Shown here in pieces: positions 1 through 9,096 of a DNA stretch of 20,159 nucleotides (its first letter is position 1; each line of letters begins with the position of its first letter). Where the stretch lies: contig CAMLLG010000070.1 in NCBI GenBank assembly GCA_946480825.1, positions 1 through 20,159 of the forward strand, given 5' to 3'. The position numbers and the translations under genes are program-made. The notes under the pieces are model-generated. The model saw only the letters and a list, made by a program, of their open reading frames with translations, did no database searches and was not told the DNA's origin. The stretch comes from an uncultured Lysobacteraceae bacterium. Its GTDB lineage: Bacteria; Pseudomonadota; Gammaproteobacteria; Xanthomonadales; Xanthomonadaceae.

Positions 1-1
1 T

Positions 2-580
<579 letters not shown>

Positions 581-583
581 TTC

Positions 584-631
584 CACGGGGTCATTCCCGT
601 GTCATGCGGCCGCGCGAACATGCGCGGCCGC
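584..631 (+). other. Two small hairpins after rpsB (possible attenuator)
   Basis: Two inverted repeats lie directly behind the rpsB stop codon. The first has arms CACGGG (584-589) and CCCGTG (596-601). The second is a perfect 10-bp stem, GCGGCCGCGC (606-615) with GCGCGGCCGC (622-631), and a 6-nt loop. No T-tract follows, so this is not a standard intrinsic terminator. It could act as a 3' mRNA stabiliser or a partial attenuator that sets the rpsB to tsf ratio. That role is inference; the hairpins are visible. Confidence 0.45.
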
Positions 632-644
632 TCCCCGACACCTG

Positions 645-729
645 CAGGAGCGGCTTCAGCCGCGATCCGCGTTCGCCACGGCGCGCGCGAGGCGATGCGC
701 CACCGCCGTCGCGGCTGAAGCCGCTCCTG
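645..729. repeat. REP-like inverted repeat between rpsB and tsf
   Basis: Two perfect inverted 21-bp arms lie at 645-665 and 709-729, separated by 43 bp. Each arm holds the smaller palindrome GCGGCTTCAGCCGC and ends in CAGGAG or its complement CTCCTG. Elements of the form AGGAGCGGCTTCAGCCGCGA are dispersed in many copies in Lysobacter, Stenotrophomonas and related genomes, where paired inverted copies form REP doublets, probably mobilised by a RAYT (IS200-like) transposase. The right arm ends 24 bp before the tsf start codon, so the tsf leader would carry a large stem-loop. No second copy is seen in this window. Confidence 0.8.
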
Positions 730-753
730 CGTTACCAGAGAATCGAGAATCCC

Positions 754-1620
<867 letters not shown>

Positions 1621-1632
<12 letters not shown>

Positions 1633-1665
1633 TCCATGCAGGCCAGATCCATGCAGGTCTGATCA
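1621..1665 (+). repeat. Three 15-bp tandem repeats across the tsf stop codon
   Basis: Three successive 15-bp units start at 1621, 1636 and 1651. Units 1 and 3 match except in the last base (ATGCAGGTCTGATC plus C or A). Unit 2 differs from unit 1 at two positions inside (CCAG for TCTG). The tsf stop codon (1630-1632) lies in unit 1. A further ATGCAGG is at 1674-1680. The unit is a whole number of codons and looks like a recent local duplication of the end of the gene. Confidence 0.8.
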
Positions 1666-1683
1666 TCGTCCGCATGCAGGACG

Positions 1684-1713
1684 AAAAAACCCGCGGGAAA
1701 CCGCGGGTTTTTT
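1684..1713. terminator. Bidirectional intrinsic terminator, tsf / AIM24 gene
   Basis: Six A, stem CCCGCGG (1690-1696), GAAA tetraloop, CCGCGGG (1701-1707) and six T. Because the A-tract mirrors the T-tract, it works on either strand. It lies 51 nt after the tsf stop and 22 nt beyond the stop of the convergent AIM24-family gene. Confidence 0.93.
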
Positions 1714-1735
1714 CTTGCGCAGACGAACGTGCGGA

Positions 1736-2470
1736 TCAATCCAACAGCGCGCCGAGCACACCGCCGCCGGACGAACTACCGCCCTGCTGGAAATAGACCT
1801 CTTCGTAAGGCTGCACCACCACCCAGCCCTCGCCGGCGAAGCGAAGCTGGATGCTTTCGCCCGAACCGCGGCCGATCAGGGTCTTGATGTTGATGTCGGT
1901 GACGATCTCAGGCGACAGCCCGCCGGACCAGGCCACGGTCGCGTTCGGATCGGTGAAGACCGGGCCCGTGCTCGCGCTCACCGGCAGCGTCAGCGGTTCG
2001 TAGTGCGAGGTGATCGCGACCAGGCCATGGCCGCTCAGTTTCACGTTGAACAGACCGCCGGTCATCATGCCCGCGGCCTTGCGCATCATCTTGATCTCGT
2101 TGCTGATCGTCGACTCGGTGGCGAGCACGTCGTTGCCGTTGACGAAGATCGATTCGCCCTGCAGGCGCAGCACCGTGATCTTCTTGCCGACATCCGCCAG
2201 ATAAACCCGGCCCTGCCCTTCGATCTTCATCAGGGTCATGCCCTCGCCGCTGACGGCCTTCTTCAGCAGATTGCCGATGCCCTGTTCCCGCATGCTCTGG
2301 CGGGTGAACTTCACGCCGCCCTTGCGCGCGATCATGGCGCCGGCCTTGGCCCAGACCAGGCCGTCGACGCGGACTTCGAGCATGTGCGAGCTTTCCAGCT
2401 CGAAGGCGTCCCCGGAGAGGTCTTTCTCCCTGGTGTTGGACAGGAATTCCTGGAGGGTCTTGGCGGACAT
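1736..2470 (-). CDS. AIM24 / TIGR00266 family protein, function unknown
   Basis: I recognise this as a PF01987 (AIM24) family protein of 244 residues. Members are double-psi beta-barrel-like proteins found in bacteria, and in yeast mitochondria where AIM24 supports inner-membrane organisation; the bacterial role is not established. Visible family features are [16 protein letters not shown] (residues 40-55), [16 protein letters not shown] (138-153), [19 protein letters not shown] (203-221) and a Gly/Ser-rich C-terminus. There is no signal peptide or membrane segment, so it is probably cytoplasmic. The start at 2470 ([10 protein letters not shown]) is preferred because a -10-like GACAAT lies about 31 nt upstream. 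An in-frame ATG at 2512 would add 14 residues and place that element inside the gene. It is divergent from the cupin gene. Confidence 0.85.
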   Translation of the reverse strand: MSAKTLQEFLSNTREKDLSGDAFELESSHMLEVRVDGLVWAKAGAMIARKGGVKFTRQSMREQGIGNLLKKAVSGEGMTLMKIEGQGRVYLADVGKKITVLRLQGESIFVNGNDVLATESTISNEIKMMRKAAGMMTGGLFNVKLSGHGLVAITSHYEPLTLPVSASTGPVFTDPNATVAWSGGLSPEIVTDINIKTLIGRGSGESIQLRFAGEGWVVVQPYEEVYFQQGGSSSGGGVLGALLD

Positions 2471-2501
2471 GGGCGACTCGTTGACGGTGAACGGAGCGGC
2501 T

Positions 2502-2507
2502 ATTGTC
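2502..2507 (-). promoter_or_regulatory. Putative -10 element for the AIM24-family gene
   Basis: On the - strand this reads GACAAT, about 31 nt before the preferred start at 2470. No TTGACA-like -35 is visible. The same bases read TATTGT on the + strand (2501-2506), so the site might also serve the divergent cupin gene. Confidence 0.3.
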
Positions 2508-2571
2508 GACATCCCGAGGCTGCGGCACCATCCCGGAAAGTCACCCCCGCATCGCCTGCCAAGGATCGACC

Positions 2572-2928
2572 ATGCCCCGGATCGTCGCCATTCCCCACAC
2601 CACGGCAGGCGCGGAACGCAGCCCGGTCGCCGCGGAGCGCCTGATCGCCGGGCAGCCGACACAGGCCATCGCCAACGCCTACTCGGACCCGGGCGAGGCC
2701 TTCCATTGCGGCGTCTGGGAAGGCGACCCGGGGACCTGGCGCGTGCGCTACACCGAGCACGAGTTCTGTCACATGCTCGCCGGCAAGGTCCGCATCGTCG
2801 GCGACGACGGCAGCGAAACGATCGTGGCCGCGGGCGACAGTTTCGTGATTCCCGCGGGTTTCAGCGGCATGTGGGATGTACTGGAATCGGCGCGCAAGCT
2901 GTACGCGGTGTACGAACCGGCGGGCTGA
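2572..2928 (+). CDS. Small single-domain cupin (Cupin_3 / DUF861-like)
   Basis: A 118-residue protein consisting of one cupin barrel. The segment [19 protein letters not shown], followed by [18 protein letters not shown] and a closing RKLYAVYEP, is typical of the Cupin_3 (PF05899) group, which includes EutQ-like and ureidoglycine-aminohydrolase-like domains and many uncharacterised proteins. The GD..VIPAGF..MW turn is the most diagnostic part. The usual second-motif histidine is absent, so metal binding is doubtful and no reaction can be assigned. AAGGA (2561-2565), six bases before the ATG, is a good ribosome binding site and fixes the start. It is divergent from the AIM24-family gene and 62 bp ahead of pyrH, without an obvious terminator, so pyrH may also be reached by read-through. 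Confidence 0.85.
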   Translation: MPRIVAIPHTTAGAERSPVAAERLIAGQPTQAIANAYSDPGEAFHCGVWEGDPGTWRVRYTEHEFCHMLAGKVRIVGDDGSETIVAAGDSFVIPAGFSGMWDVLESARKLYAVYEPAG

Positions 2929-2952
2929 GTCGGAACTCATCGCGGCAGGCGT

Positions 2953-2958
2953 TAGAAT
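2953..2958 (+). promoter_or_regulatory. Putative -10 element for pyrH
   Basis: TAGAAT lies 32 nt before the pyrH start, in the context GTTAGAATCG. No convincing -35 is seen. It suggests that pyrH has its own promoter here, separated from rpsB-tsf by the 1684-1713 terminator. Confidence 0.35.
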
Positions 2959-2990
2959 CGCAGGGTTTGCCCACGCCTCCGGAGTTCGCC

Positions 2991-3713
2991 ATGTCCCAGC
3001 TTGCCTATCGCCGCGTCCTGCTCAAACTCTCCGGCGAAGCCCTGATGGGCGACGAGGATTACGGCATCGACCCCAAGGTCATCGGTCGCCTGGCCCGCGA
3101 GGTGATCGAAGCCCGCGACGCCGGTGCCGAGGTCGCCCTGGTCATCGGCGGCGGCAACATCTTCCGCGGCGCGGGGCTGGCCGCGGGCGGCATGGACCGG
3201 GTGACGGGCGATCAGATGGGCATGCTCGCCACCGTGATCAATGCGCTGGCGATGCAGGATTCGCTGGAAAAACTCGGCGCCAAGTGCCGGGTGATGAGCG
3301 CGATCAAGATCAACGACGTCTGCGAAGACTACATCCGCCGCCGCGCCGTGCGTCATCTGGAAAAAGGCCGCATCACCATCTTCGCCGCCGGCACCGGCAA
3401 CCCGTTTTTCACCACCGATTCCGGCGCCGCGCTGCGCGCGATCGAGATCGGCGCGGACCTGCTGCTCAAGGCGACCAAGGTCGATGGCGTGTACGACAAG
3501 GACCCGAAGAAGCATGCCGATGCGGTGCGCTACGAAACGCTGACCTACGACGACGTGATCTCGCGCGACCTGCAGGTGATGGACACCGCCGCGTTCGCGC
3601 TGTGCCGCGACAGTCGCCTGCCGCTGCGCATCTTCGACATGAGCCAGCCCGGCGTGCTGCTGCGCATTCTGCGCGGCGAGAAGATCGGCACGCTGGTCAC
3701 CGCGGGGCGCTGA
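2991..3713 (+). CDS. pyrH: UMP kinase
   Basis: UMP kinase phosphorylates UMP to UDP with ATP, the committed step toward UTP, CTP and pyrimidine deoxynucleotides; the bacterial enzyme is a hexamer activated by GTP and inhibited by UTP. The product has 240 residues, a normal length. Amino-acid-kinase motifs are present in order: LLKLSGEAL (residues 10-18), [10 protein letters not shown] (51-60), DQMGMLAT (74-81), [12 protein letters not shown] (132-143) and [10 protein letters not shown] (163-172). The ATG is preceded by GGAG (2981-2984) at six-base spacing. In most proteobacteria pyrH follows tsf directly and is followed by frr. Here the AIM24/cupin pair intervenes before it, and a terminator plus convergent peptidase genes come after it. 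Confidence 0.97.
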   Translation: MSQLAYRRVLLKLSGEALMGDEDYGIDPKVIGRLAREVIEARDAGAEVALVIGGGNIFRGAGLAAGGMDRVTGDQMGMLATVINALAMQDSLEKLGAKCRVMSAIKINDVCEDYIRRRAVRHLEKGRITIFAAGTGNPFFTTDSGAALRAIEIGADLLLKATKVDGVYDKDPKKHADAVRYETLTYDDVISRDLQVMDTAAFALCRDSRLPLRIFDMSQPGVLLRILRGEKIGTLVTAGR

Positions 3714-3745
3714 GCGCCGATCCGGAACGCAGATCGATCCACGAA

Positions 3746-3771
3746 AAAACGGCGCCTTTCGGCGCCGTTTT
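3746..3771. terminator. Bidirectional intrinsic terminator, pyrH / S9 peptidase
   Basis: A-rich left side, stem AAAACGGCGCC (3746-3756), loop TTTC, and GGCGCCGTTTT (3761-3771). It lies 32 nt after the pyrH stop and 37 nt beyond the stop of the convergent peptidase gene, with A and T tracts suited to both strands. Confidence 0.92.
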
Positions 3772-3808
3772 CATTGCCGGCCGATTCGATGGCCGAACAT
3801 CCGATCGT

Positions 3809-5818
3809 TCATTTCTTCTTCGCCGGCGGCGGCACCGGTGCGCGACCGCCGAGATGGCGGCCGAAGAATTCGAACAGCTTCGTGTAGTACGCGATCTGGT
3901 TCTCTTCCTTCACGAAACCGTGACCTTCGGTCGAGTAATACATCTCCTCCACCGGCTTGCCGACGGCCCGGAGCGCCTGCGCCATCGCCTCCGAGTGCGA
4001 TTGCGGCGCGCGCACGTCGGCGCCGCCGGCGGCGAGGAACACCGGCACCTTGATCCGCGACGCCAGCCTGGTCGGCGACGAGCCGTCGAGCTGGTCCTTG
4101 CCGAGGGCTTCGGACAGGAAATCGCGGCCATAGGACGACTGGCTGATGTCGCCGCGGCCCCACAGCATCTTCAGGTCGTAGACGCCGACGTATCCGACGG
4201 CGCAGCGGTACAGGTCCGGTTCCTTGGCGACGCCCATCAGCGAAGCGTAGCCGCCGTAGCTCGCACCGTAGATGCAGATGCGGTTGCGATCGGCGATACC
4301 TTCGCGGATCGCCCACTGGGTGGCGTCGGTGAGGTCGTCCTGCATGGTCAGGCCCCACTGCTTGTGGCCCAGCTCAAGGAAGGACTTGCCGTAGCCGCCG
4401 GAGCCGCGGAAATTCACCTGCAGCACGGCATAGCCGTGCGACGCCATCATCTGCACTTCCTGGTTGTAGCCCCACAGGTCCTGCACGCCGAACGGCCCGC
4501 CGTGCGGGTTCACGATCAACGGCAGTTGCTTGCCGCTGCTGCCTGCGGGCACGGTGAGCAGCGCCTCGATCTCGACGCCGTCGCGGGCCTTGAAGTAGAC
4601 CGGCGTCATCGTCGCGAGCCGTTCCGGCTTCAGCCAGTCCGCGCGGCTCATGAAGCGATCGGCCTTCTTGGTCTGGGTGTCGAAAATGAAGAGGTCGCCG
4701 GGATTGCGGTCGTCGAACACTTCCAGCAGTGCGTAACGGCCATCGACCGTCGAGGAGGTCGCCACGACGACGCTGCCGGGGAAGCTCGCCTGCAGCGCGC
4801 GATGAAGCTTGGCGTCGGCCGAGGTGGGATCGAAATAGTCGAAGCGGGGTTTGCCGCCGGTGAACCGCACGCCGATCGGGTAGCGCTTGCCGATCGCGCG
4901 CACCAGGCCGGCGGGGTCGTGCAGTTCGTCGCGCACCACCTGCTTCATGGTCTGGCTGGCGACATCGAACGCGCGGATCGAATCCGGGCCCTGCGCCTCT
5001 TCCGCCTGCAGATAGGCGGTGGCGTTGTCGGCGCTGAAGCCGAGCGCGCTCATCGCCGTCCCGCTCGCGGTTTCGTCGTGGATGAGCTGCCACTCGGACT
5101 TGTCGTCCTTGCGGTAATACAGCACCGCATCGAAATCGCGGTTCAGCCCTTGGGCGAAGCGGACCTGTCCGGCGTGATCGACAAGAAAACTGGCGCCGCG
5201 CGCCGGCGCACGCGCGACCGGCTTGCGCGTGCCGGTGAAGACGTTCATGCGTTCCAGCGAGGTGTAGGGAATCTCGCCGGCGGCGAACGGCGTCACCGCG
5301 ACCAGCACCTCGTCGTCGTCGTCGATCAGGGTATCGACCATCTGGATGCCGATGCCCTCGGCCCGGGCGCGTCCGCCCGCACGCGAGGCGGACGCGCTGG
5401 CGCGCGCGCCGGCCACGATGCCCTGCTTGCTGCCGTCGGCATTGGTGCCCCAGATCTCGCCGTAGCTCACCGGCTGCTCCAGACCGCCGGCACGCTCGCC
5501 GACCGTGAACAGCAGGCGTTCGTCGCTGACCCACCAGAAATCCGCCACGTGCGTGTTGCGGTTCTTCAGGGTGACATGGCCGTAAGGCTTGCTGTCGCCG
5601 GGCTTCAGGATCACCAGCACGGTCTTGTCGTCGACCGCCAGCGGGACCGTCGCGGCGACATAGGTGCCCTTGGGCGACAGCTTCACGCTGACGAAACGAT
5701 CGTCGCGGATGAAGTCGCCGATCTCGTAGGGTTGCACCGCGGCGGGCGCGGGCGACTGCGCGAGGGCGGCGGTGGGGGCCGACAACAGCACGGCGAGCAG
5801 CAGAAAGATCTTTTTCAT
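3809..5818 (-). CDS. Secreted S9-family (prolyl oligopeptidase-type) serine peptidase, copy 1
   Basis: A 669-residue alpha/beta-hydrolase peptidase of family S9, like the dipeptidyl or acylaminoacyl peptidases abundant in Xanthomonadales. A signal peptide is evident: MKKIFLLLAVLLSAPTAALA with cleavage expected after residue 20, so it should act in the periplasm or outside. Residues of about 30-400 resemble the WD-like beta-propeller; the catalytic domain follows. HGG (from 439) can form the oxyanion hole, and the triad is Ser520 in GASYGGY, Asp601 in GGADVRAP and His633 in EGHGF. Residues 137-154 are an odd Ala/Ser/Arg low-complexity stretch. The start is supported by GGGGA a few bases upstream. 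The substrate cannot be read from the sequence. A closely related copy lies 206 bp upstream in the same direction. Confidence 0.93.
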   Translation of the reverse strand: MKKIFLLLAVLLSAPTAALAQSPAPAAVQPYEIGDFIRDDRFVSVKLSPKGTYVAATVPLAVDDKTVLVILKPGDSKPYGHVTLKNRNTHVADFWWVSDERLLFTVGERAGGLEQPVSYGEIWGTNADGSKQGIVAGARASASASRAGGRARAEGIGIQMVDTLIDDDDEVLVAVTPFAAGEIPYTSLERMNVFTGTRKPVARAPARGASFLVDHAGQVRFAQGLNRDFDAVLYYRKDDKSEWQLIHDETASGTAMSALGFSADNATAYLQAEEAQGPDSIRAFDVASQTMKQVVRDELHDPAGLVRAIGKRYPIGVRFTGGKPRFDYFDPTSADAKLHRALQASFPGSVVVATSSTVDGRYALLEVFDDRNPGDLFIFDTQTKKADRFMSRADWLKPERLATMTPVYFKARDGVEIEALLTVPAGSSGKQLPLIVNPHGGPFGVQDLWGYNQEVQMMASHGYAVLQVNFRGSGGYGKSFLELGHKQWGLTMQDDLTDATQWAIREGIADRNRICIYGASYGGYASLMGVAKEPDLYRCAVGYVGVYDLKMLWGRGDISQSSYGRDFLSEALGKDQLDGSSPTRLASRIKVPVFLAAGGADVRAPQSHSEAMAQALRAVGKPVEEMYYSTEGHGFVKEENQIAYYTKLFEFFGRHLGGRAPVPPPAKKK

Positions 5819-5847
5819 GGAATCCCCGGAATGAATCGAGCGGCGAC

Positions 5848-5853
5848 AGTGTA
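5848..5853 (-). promoter_or_regulatory. Putative -10 element for S9 peptidase copy 1
   Basis: TACACT on the - strand, 29 nt before the ATG at 5818. The same hexamer sits at a similar distance before ppiD. No clear -35 is visible. The rest of the 5819-6024 spacer shows only a short GAAGCC repetition (about 5950-5970) and no gene. Confidence 0.35.
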
Positions 5854-6024
5854 TCGGCAGCCGAGCCGCGGCACATGGGTCGAAAGGCGCGCCGCCACGG
5901 AGGCCGGCGTACCGGGCGCGATCATTCCCTGGTCGGCGCCGGCAACGGAAGCGAAGCCGAAGCCGAAGCCGCGGCGAAAATGTCGCGTCTCATGGGCGAA
6001 GCCTGCGGGCCGGGTAACCGGGCG

Positions 6025-8019
6025 TCACGGTGCGGGTGCGGGCCCGATGTGGCGGGAAAAGAACGCGAGCATTTCGGTGTAAAGCCTGACGTTGCTCTCT
6101 TCCTTGTAGAAGCCGTGCCCCTCGCCCGCCTGCAGGATCACGCCTTCCGGCGGATTGCCCGCGGCGGTCAACGCCTTCCGCATCGCTTCGGTATTCTGCG
6201 GCGGGCAGCGGGCATCGCGCTGCCCCGCCGCCAGATACACCGGAATGCGGATCTTGTCCGCATGATTGACCGGCGACGCCGCGGCCCGCACGGATTTGCT
6301 GTCGCCGAGGGCCATCGCGAGGTAGCGCCGACCGCGTTCGCTCTGCGCGGTATCGCTGTCCTGCATCTGGATCTCGGCGTCGTACGCACCGACATAACCG
6401 AACGCGCACTTGAACAGTCCCTGCGCTTTGGCAGGCGCCATCATCGAGGCATAACCGCCGAAGCTGGCGCCGTAGATGCAGATGCGATCCTCGTCGGCAT
6501 GCCCCTGCGCCACGGCCCAGCGGGTCGCATCGACGATGTCGTCGATGATGCCGTTGTGCCATTGGCCATAGGCCATGCGCTCGAACTTGACGCCGCGTCC
6601 AGCGGAGCCGCGGAAATTGACCTGCAGCACCAGATAACCGCGGCTCGCCAGCAGCTGATTTTCGGCATGGAAGCCCCAATCGTCGCGCACGCCCATCGGG
6701 CCGCCGTGCACGTTGACGATCATCGGCAAATTCTTTCCGTTCGAGCCGTTCGGAACGGTGAGGTAGCCATGCAGCATCAGTCCATCCCGCGCGGCGATCC
6801 GGACCGGGCGCACGCTCGCCATTCTCGCCGGGTCGATCCACTGCATGCGGCGCATCAGGAACCGGGCCTTGGCGGTCTTGCGATCGTACAGGTACAGCTC
6901 GCCGGGATTGCGATCGCTGCGGACCGACACGACGATCAGATCGCCATTCGACGATGCGTTCGAAAACTCGACGAACTGATCGGGAAAAGCCGCGGCGAGC
7001 GAGGCATAAAGTTCGCCGTCCGGATGGTCCTCATCGATCATGGTGATCTTCGGCTTGGCCGAAGCGGTGACCACGCCCAGGATCGCATCGCCGGTGGCGG
7101 ACGTGAGATAGCCGGCCGGATCCGCGTTCTCGTCGCGGAAGAGCCCGCGGAAGCCGCCCTGCGCGTCCAGAACCCCGAATTCGTACGTGCCGACGCCGTC
7201 GTCGCGCACCGCATAGACGCGGCCATCGGTGGCGGTACCCACCACGCTCAGGGCGTGCCCCGCGGACTTGCCCGCATGGATGCGCTCCCACTGCATCTTG
7301 TCCCCACGTCGATACAGATCGATCGCGGGATGGACTTCCTTCTCGTCGTCCGGGTCTTCGCACATCGCGAAATTCGGCCGTTTCCCGCCATCGAGCGCGA
7401 ACGCGCAGCTCAGTTCGGGCGCGGTGGCGAACAGTCTGGTCCGACCGTCGTAGATGTTCAGCAGCGCCAGTCGATTGACTTTCTTTCCCGACATGAAGGG
7501 ATTGAAGATCCGCACCAGAACGTTCTCCTCGTCCTCCGGCAGCGGGTCCAGCACTTCGTACAGGCCCTCGCGCTCCTCGTGCGCGGACTGCATGCCGCGC
7601 TCGATCAGGGTCCTGGCGTCGCGGAACAGCGTGCGCGGCCTGGAGCCGTCGATATCGACCGCATTGAGAAAACCGAGATCGGGCGGCCGGCTATCCACAT
7701 ACCGCCCACGCTTGATGTAGGTATTGAAGACCAGTCGCTTCGGGTTGCCCCAGTAAAACCTGCCGACGCTGTTGTCTCCCGGCAGCTCCGTGACCGAAAC
7801 CACGCCGAGATCCCCGGTCCGCAGTAGGGCGAGCACATCCTTCTCGCCACGACTGACGGTCATCGCCAGATACTCTCCCGAGGGCGAGAGTTTAACTTCG
7901 CTGTAGCTGGGATAGCGGAGGAAATCGCGGATCGGGGCCGGCTCGGGAGACTGCGCCGGAGCGACGATCGGCAAGGCCGCGAAAACGAGAGCGGGCAACA
8001 GCAGGACGATGGATTTCAC
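6025..8019 (-). CDS. Secreted S9-family serine peptidase, copy 2
   Basis: Paralogue of the neighbouring peptidase, 664 residues if translated from the GTG at 8019. This start gives a standard Sec signal peptide (MKSIVLLLPALVFAALPIVA, cleavage after Ala22) that aligns with the start of copy 1. A propeller-like region precedes the hydrolase domain with VNVHGGPMG, NFRGSAGRG, Ser519 in GASFGGY, Asp602 in AGQRDARCP and His635 in GEGHGF, so the triad is intact. An alternative in-frame ATG at 8148 is preceded by a strong GGAGGAA and would add 43 Arg-rich residues. With it, the gene would begin only 31 nt behind rfbD and might be translated from the rhamnose operon transcript. The family is certain; the start is about 60:40. 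Confidence 0.9.
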   Translation of the reverse strand: MKSIVLLLPALVFAALPIVAPAQSPEPAPIRDFLRYPSYSEVKLSPSGEYLAMTVSRGEKDVLALLRTGDLGVVSVTELPGDNSVGRFYWGNPKRLVFNTYIKRGRYVDSRPPDLGFLNAVDIDGSRPRTLFRDARTLIERGMQSAHEEREGLYEVLDPLPEDEENVLVRIFNPFMSGKKVNRLALLNIYDGRTRLFATAPELSCAFALDGGKRPNFAMCEDPDDEKEVHPAIDLYRRGDKMQWERIHAGKSAGHALSVVGTATDGRVYAVRDDGVGTYEFGVLDAQGGFRGLFRDENADPAGYLTSATGDAILGVVTASAKPKITMIDEDHPDGELYASLAAAFPDQFVEFSNASSNGDLIVVSVRSDRNPGELYLYDRKTAKARFLMRRMQWIDPARMASVRPVRIAARDGLMLHGYLTVPNGSNGKNLPMIVNVHGGPMGVRDDWGFHAENQLLASRGYLVLQVNFRGSAGRGVKFERMAYGQWHNGIIDDIVDATRWAVAQGHADEDRICIYGASFGGYASMMAPAKAQGLFKCAFGYVGAYDAEIQMQDSDTAQSERGRRYLAMALGDSKSVRAAASPVNHADKIRIPVYLAAGQRDARCPPQNTEAMRKALTAAGNPPEGVILQAGEGHGFYKEESNVRLYTEMLAFFSRHIGPAPAP

Positions 8020-8151
8020 GGGAACGTATCCGGACAGGAAGAAGGAAGCGCACAGACCGAAGCGTGAATCGCGGCGACCGAGGATCAGCCGCGCGGCGGC
8101 CTGCCGGCTCGGACGAAGAAGGGTTGTCGCGATGCGTCCTGTCGACATGTT

Positions 8152-8158
8152 TCCTCCA
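8152..8158 (-). promoter_or_regulatory. Strong ribosome binding site upstream of S9 copy 2
   Basis: On the - strand this reads GGAGGAA, four to five bases before the ATG at 8148, which is in frame with the S9 copy 2 gene without an intervening stop. It is a better initiation signal than the one before the GTG at 8019 (only GGA about nine bases away). Confidence 0.5.
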
Positions 8159-8179
8159 TGGAAAGGCGACAAGGGACGG

Positions 8180-9088
8180 TCAGTGTCCGGTATCGGTTCT
8201 TGAACTGTCGAGTACCGCGGCCAGCCCGCTGCGCCAGTGCGGCAGCGCGATGCCGAAATCGGAGCGCAGGCGCGCGGTGTCGAGCACCGAATATGCCGGT
8301 CGTTGCGCCGGGGTCGGATAATCGACGGTCTCGATCGGTACGACGCGCGGCATGCGCGCCAGCAGGCCACGGGCGTGGGCGTCGGCGACGATCGCTTCGG
8401 CGAAACCGTGCCACGTGGTCTCGCCGCCGGCGGTGAGATGCCAGAGCCCGGACGGCACCGACGGCTGCGAGAGCGCGGCGGCGGTGATGTCCGCGATCAA
8501 GGCCGCGGACGTCGGTGTGCCGCGCTGGTCGGCCACCACCCGCAGTTCTTCGCGCTCGGCGGCGAGCCGCAGCATCGTGCGCATGAAGTTCCTGCCGTGC
8601 GCGGCATAGACCCAGGCGGTGCGGAAAATCAGATGATGCGCGCCGCTGCCGCGGACGGCCGCTTCGCCGGCGAGCTTGCTGGCGCCGTAAACGCCGAGCG
8701 GCGCGGTCGGATCGTCTTCGCGATACGGGCGCGTACCGCTGCCGTCGAACACGTAATCGGTGGAGTAATGCACGAGTCGTGCGCCCGACGAGGCGCAGGC
8801 TTCGGCGATGCGCGCAGGCGCTTCGGCATTGGCGCGAAACGCCGCGTCGCGATCGGACTCGGCCTTGTCGACCGCGGTATAGGCGGCCGCATTGACGACG
8901 ATGTCGGGCGCGATGCGTTCGATCAGCGCGGGCAATGCGGCGGGCGCATCGAAATCGGCGCGTTCGCAGGCGGCGCCGTTCTCCAGCGTGCCGCTGCGCG
9001 TGGTCGCCACCACATCGCCCAGCTGGGCGAGACTGCGCCGCAGTTCATGCCCGACCTGCCCGTTGGCGCCGAACAGCAGAATCTTCAT
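8180..9088 (-). CDS. rfbD: dTDP-4-dehydrorhamnose reductase
   Basis: Last enzyme of dTDP-L-rhamnose synthesis: it reduces dTDP-4-dehydro-L-rhamnose with NAD(P)H in the cytoplasm. The product has 302 residues, a usual RmlD length. It shows the nucleotide-binding motif GANGQVG (residues 7-13), NAAAYTAVDKAE, the STDYVFDG segment (109-116) with Thr110, and the catalytic YGASK (Tyr134, Lys138) of extended short-chain dehydrogenases. GAGGG upstream of the ATG serves as ribosome binding site. The gene begins 8 nt after the rfbC stop and closes the rfbBACD operon, where it supplies activated rhamnose for O-antigen or other surface glycans. Also called rmlD. Confidence 0.96.
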   Translation of the reverse strand: MKILLFGANGQVGHELRRSLAQLGDVVATTRSGTLENGAACERADFDAPAALPALIERIAPDIVVNAAAYTAVDKAESDRDAAFRANAEAPARIAEACASSGARLVHYSTDYVFDGSGTRPYREDDPTAPLGVYGASKLAGEAAVRGSGAHHLIFRTAWVYAAHGRNFMRTMLRLAAEREELRVVADQRGTPTSAALIADITAAALSQPSVPSGLWHLTAGGETTWHGFAEAIVADAHARGLLARMPRVVPIETVDYPTPAQRPAYSVLDTARLRSDFGIALPHWRSGLAAVLDSSRTDTGH

Positions 9089-9096
9089 GCCCGCCC

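Noticed and set aside
604..753. N-terminal extension of EF-Ts across the inverted repeat
   Set aside because: The peptide is only a translation of the REP-like repeat; EF-Ts homology starts exactly at the ATG at 754.
5950..5971. Short tandem GAAGCC units in the gap between the two S9 genes
   Set aside because: Only about three imperfect units, no symmetry and no link to a promoter or terminator.
2876..6082. Very long open frame on the + strand (over 1000 codons)
   Set aside because: It runs out of frame through pyrH and antisense to the first S9 peptidase; its composition (Arg/His/Ala/Gly/Val-rich) shows no family and it is a high-GC shadow.
5875..7827. 650-codon open frame on the + strand opposite S9 copy 2
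   Set aside because: Mirror frame of a real gene with intact catalytic motifs on the other strand; no domain or ribosome binding site.
8085..8159. Possible short peptide gene starting at the ATG at 8159 on the - strand
   Set aside because: About 24 codons, no ribosome binding site ahead of it, and the strong GGAGGAA nearby suits the ATG at 8148 in another frame.
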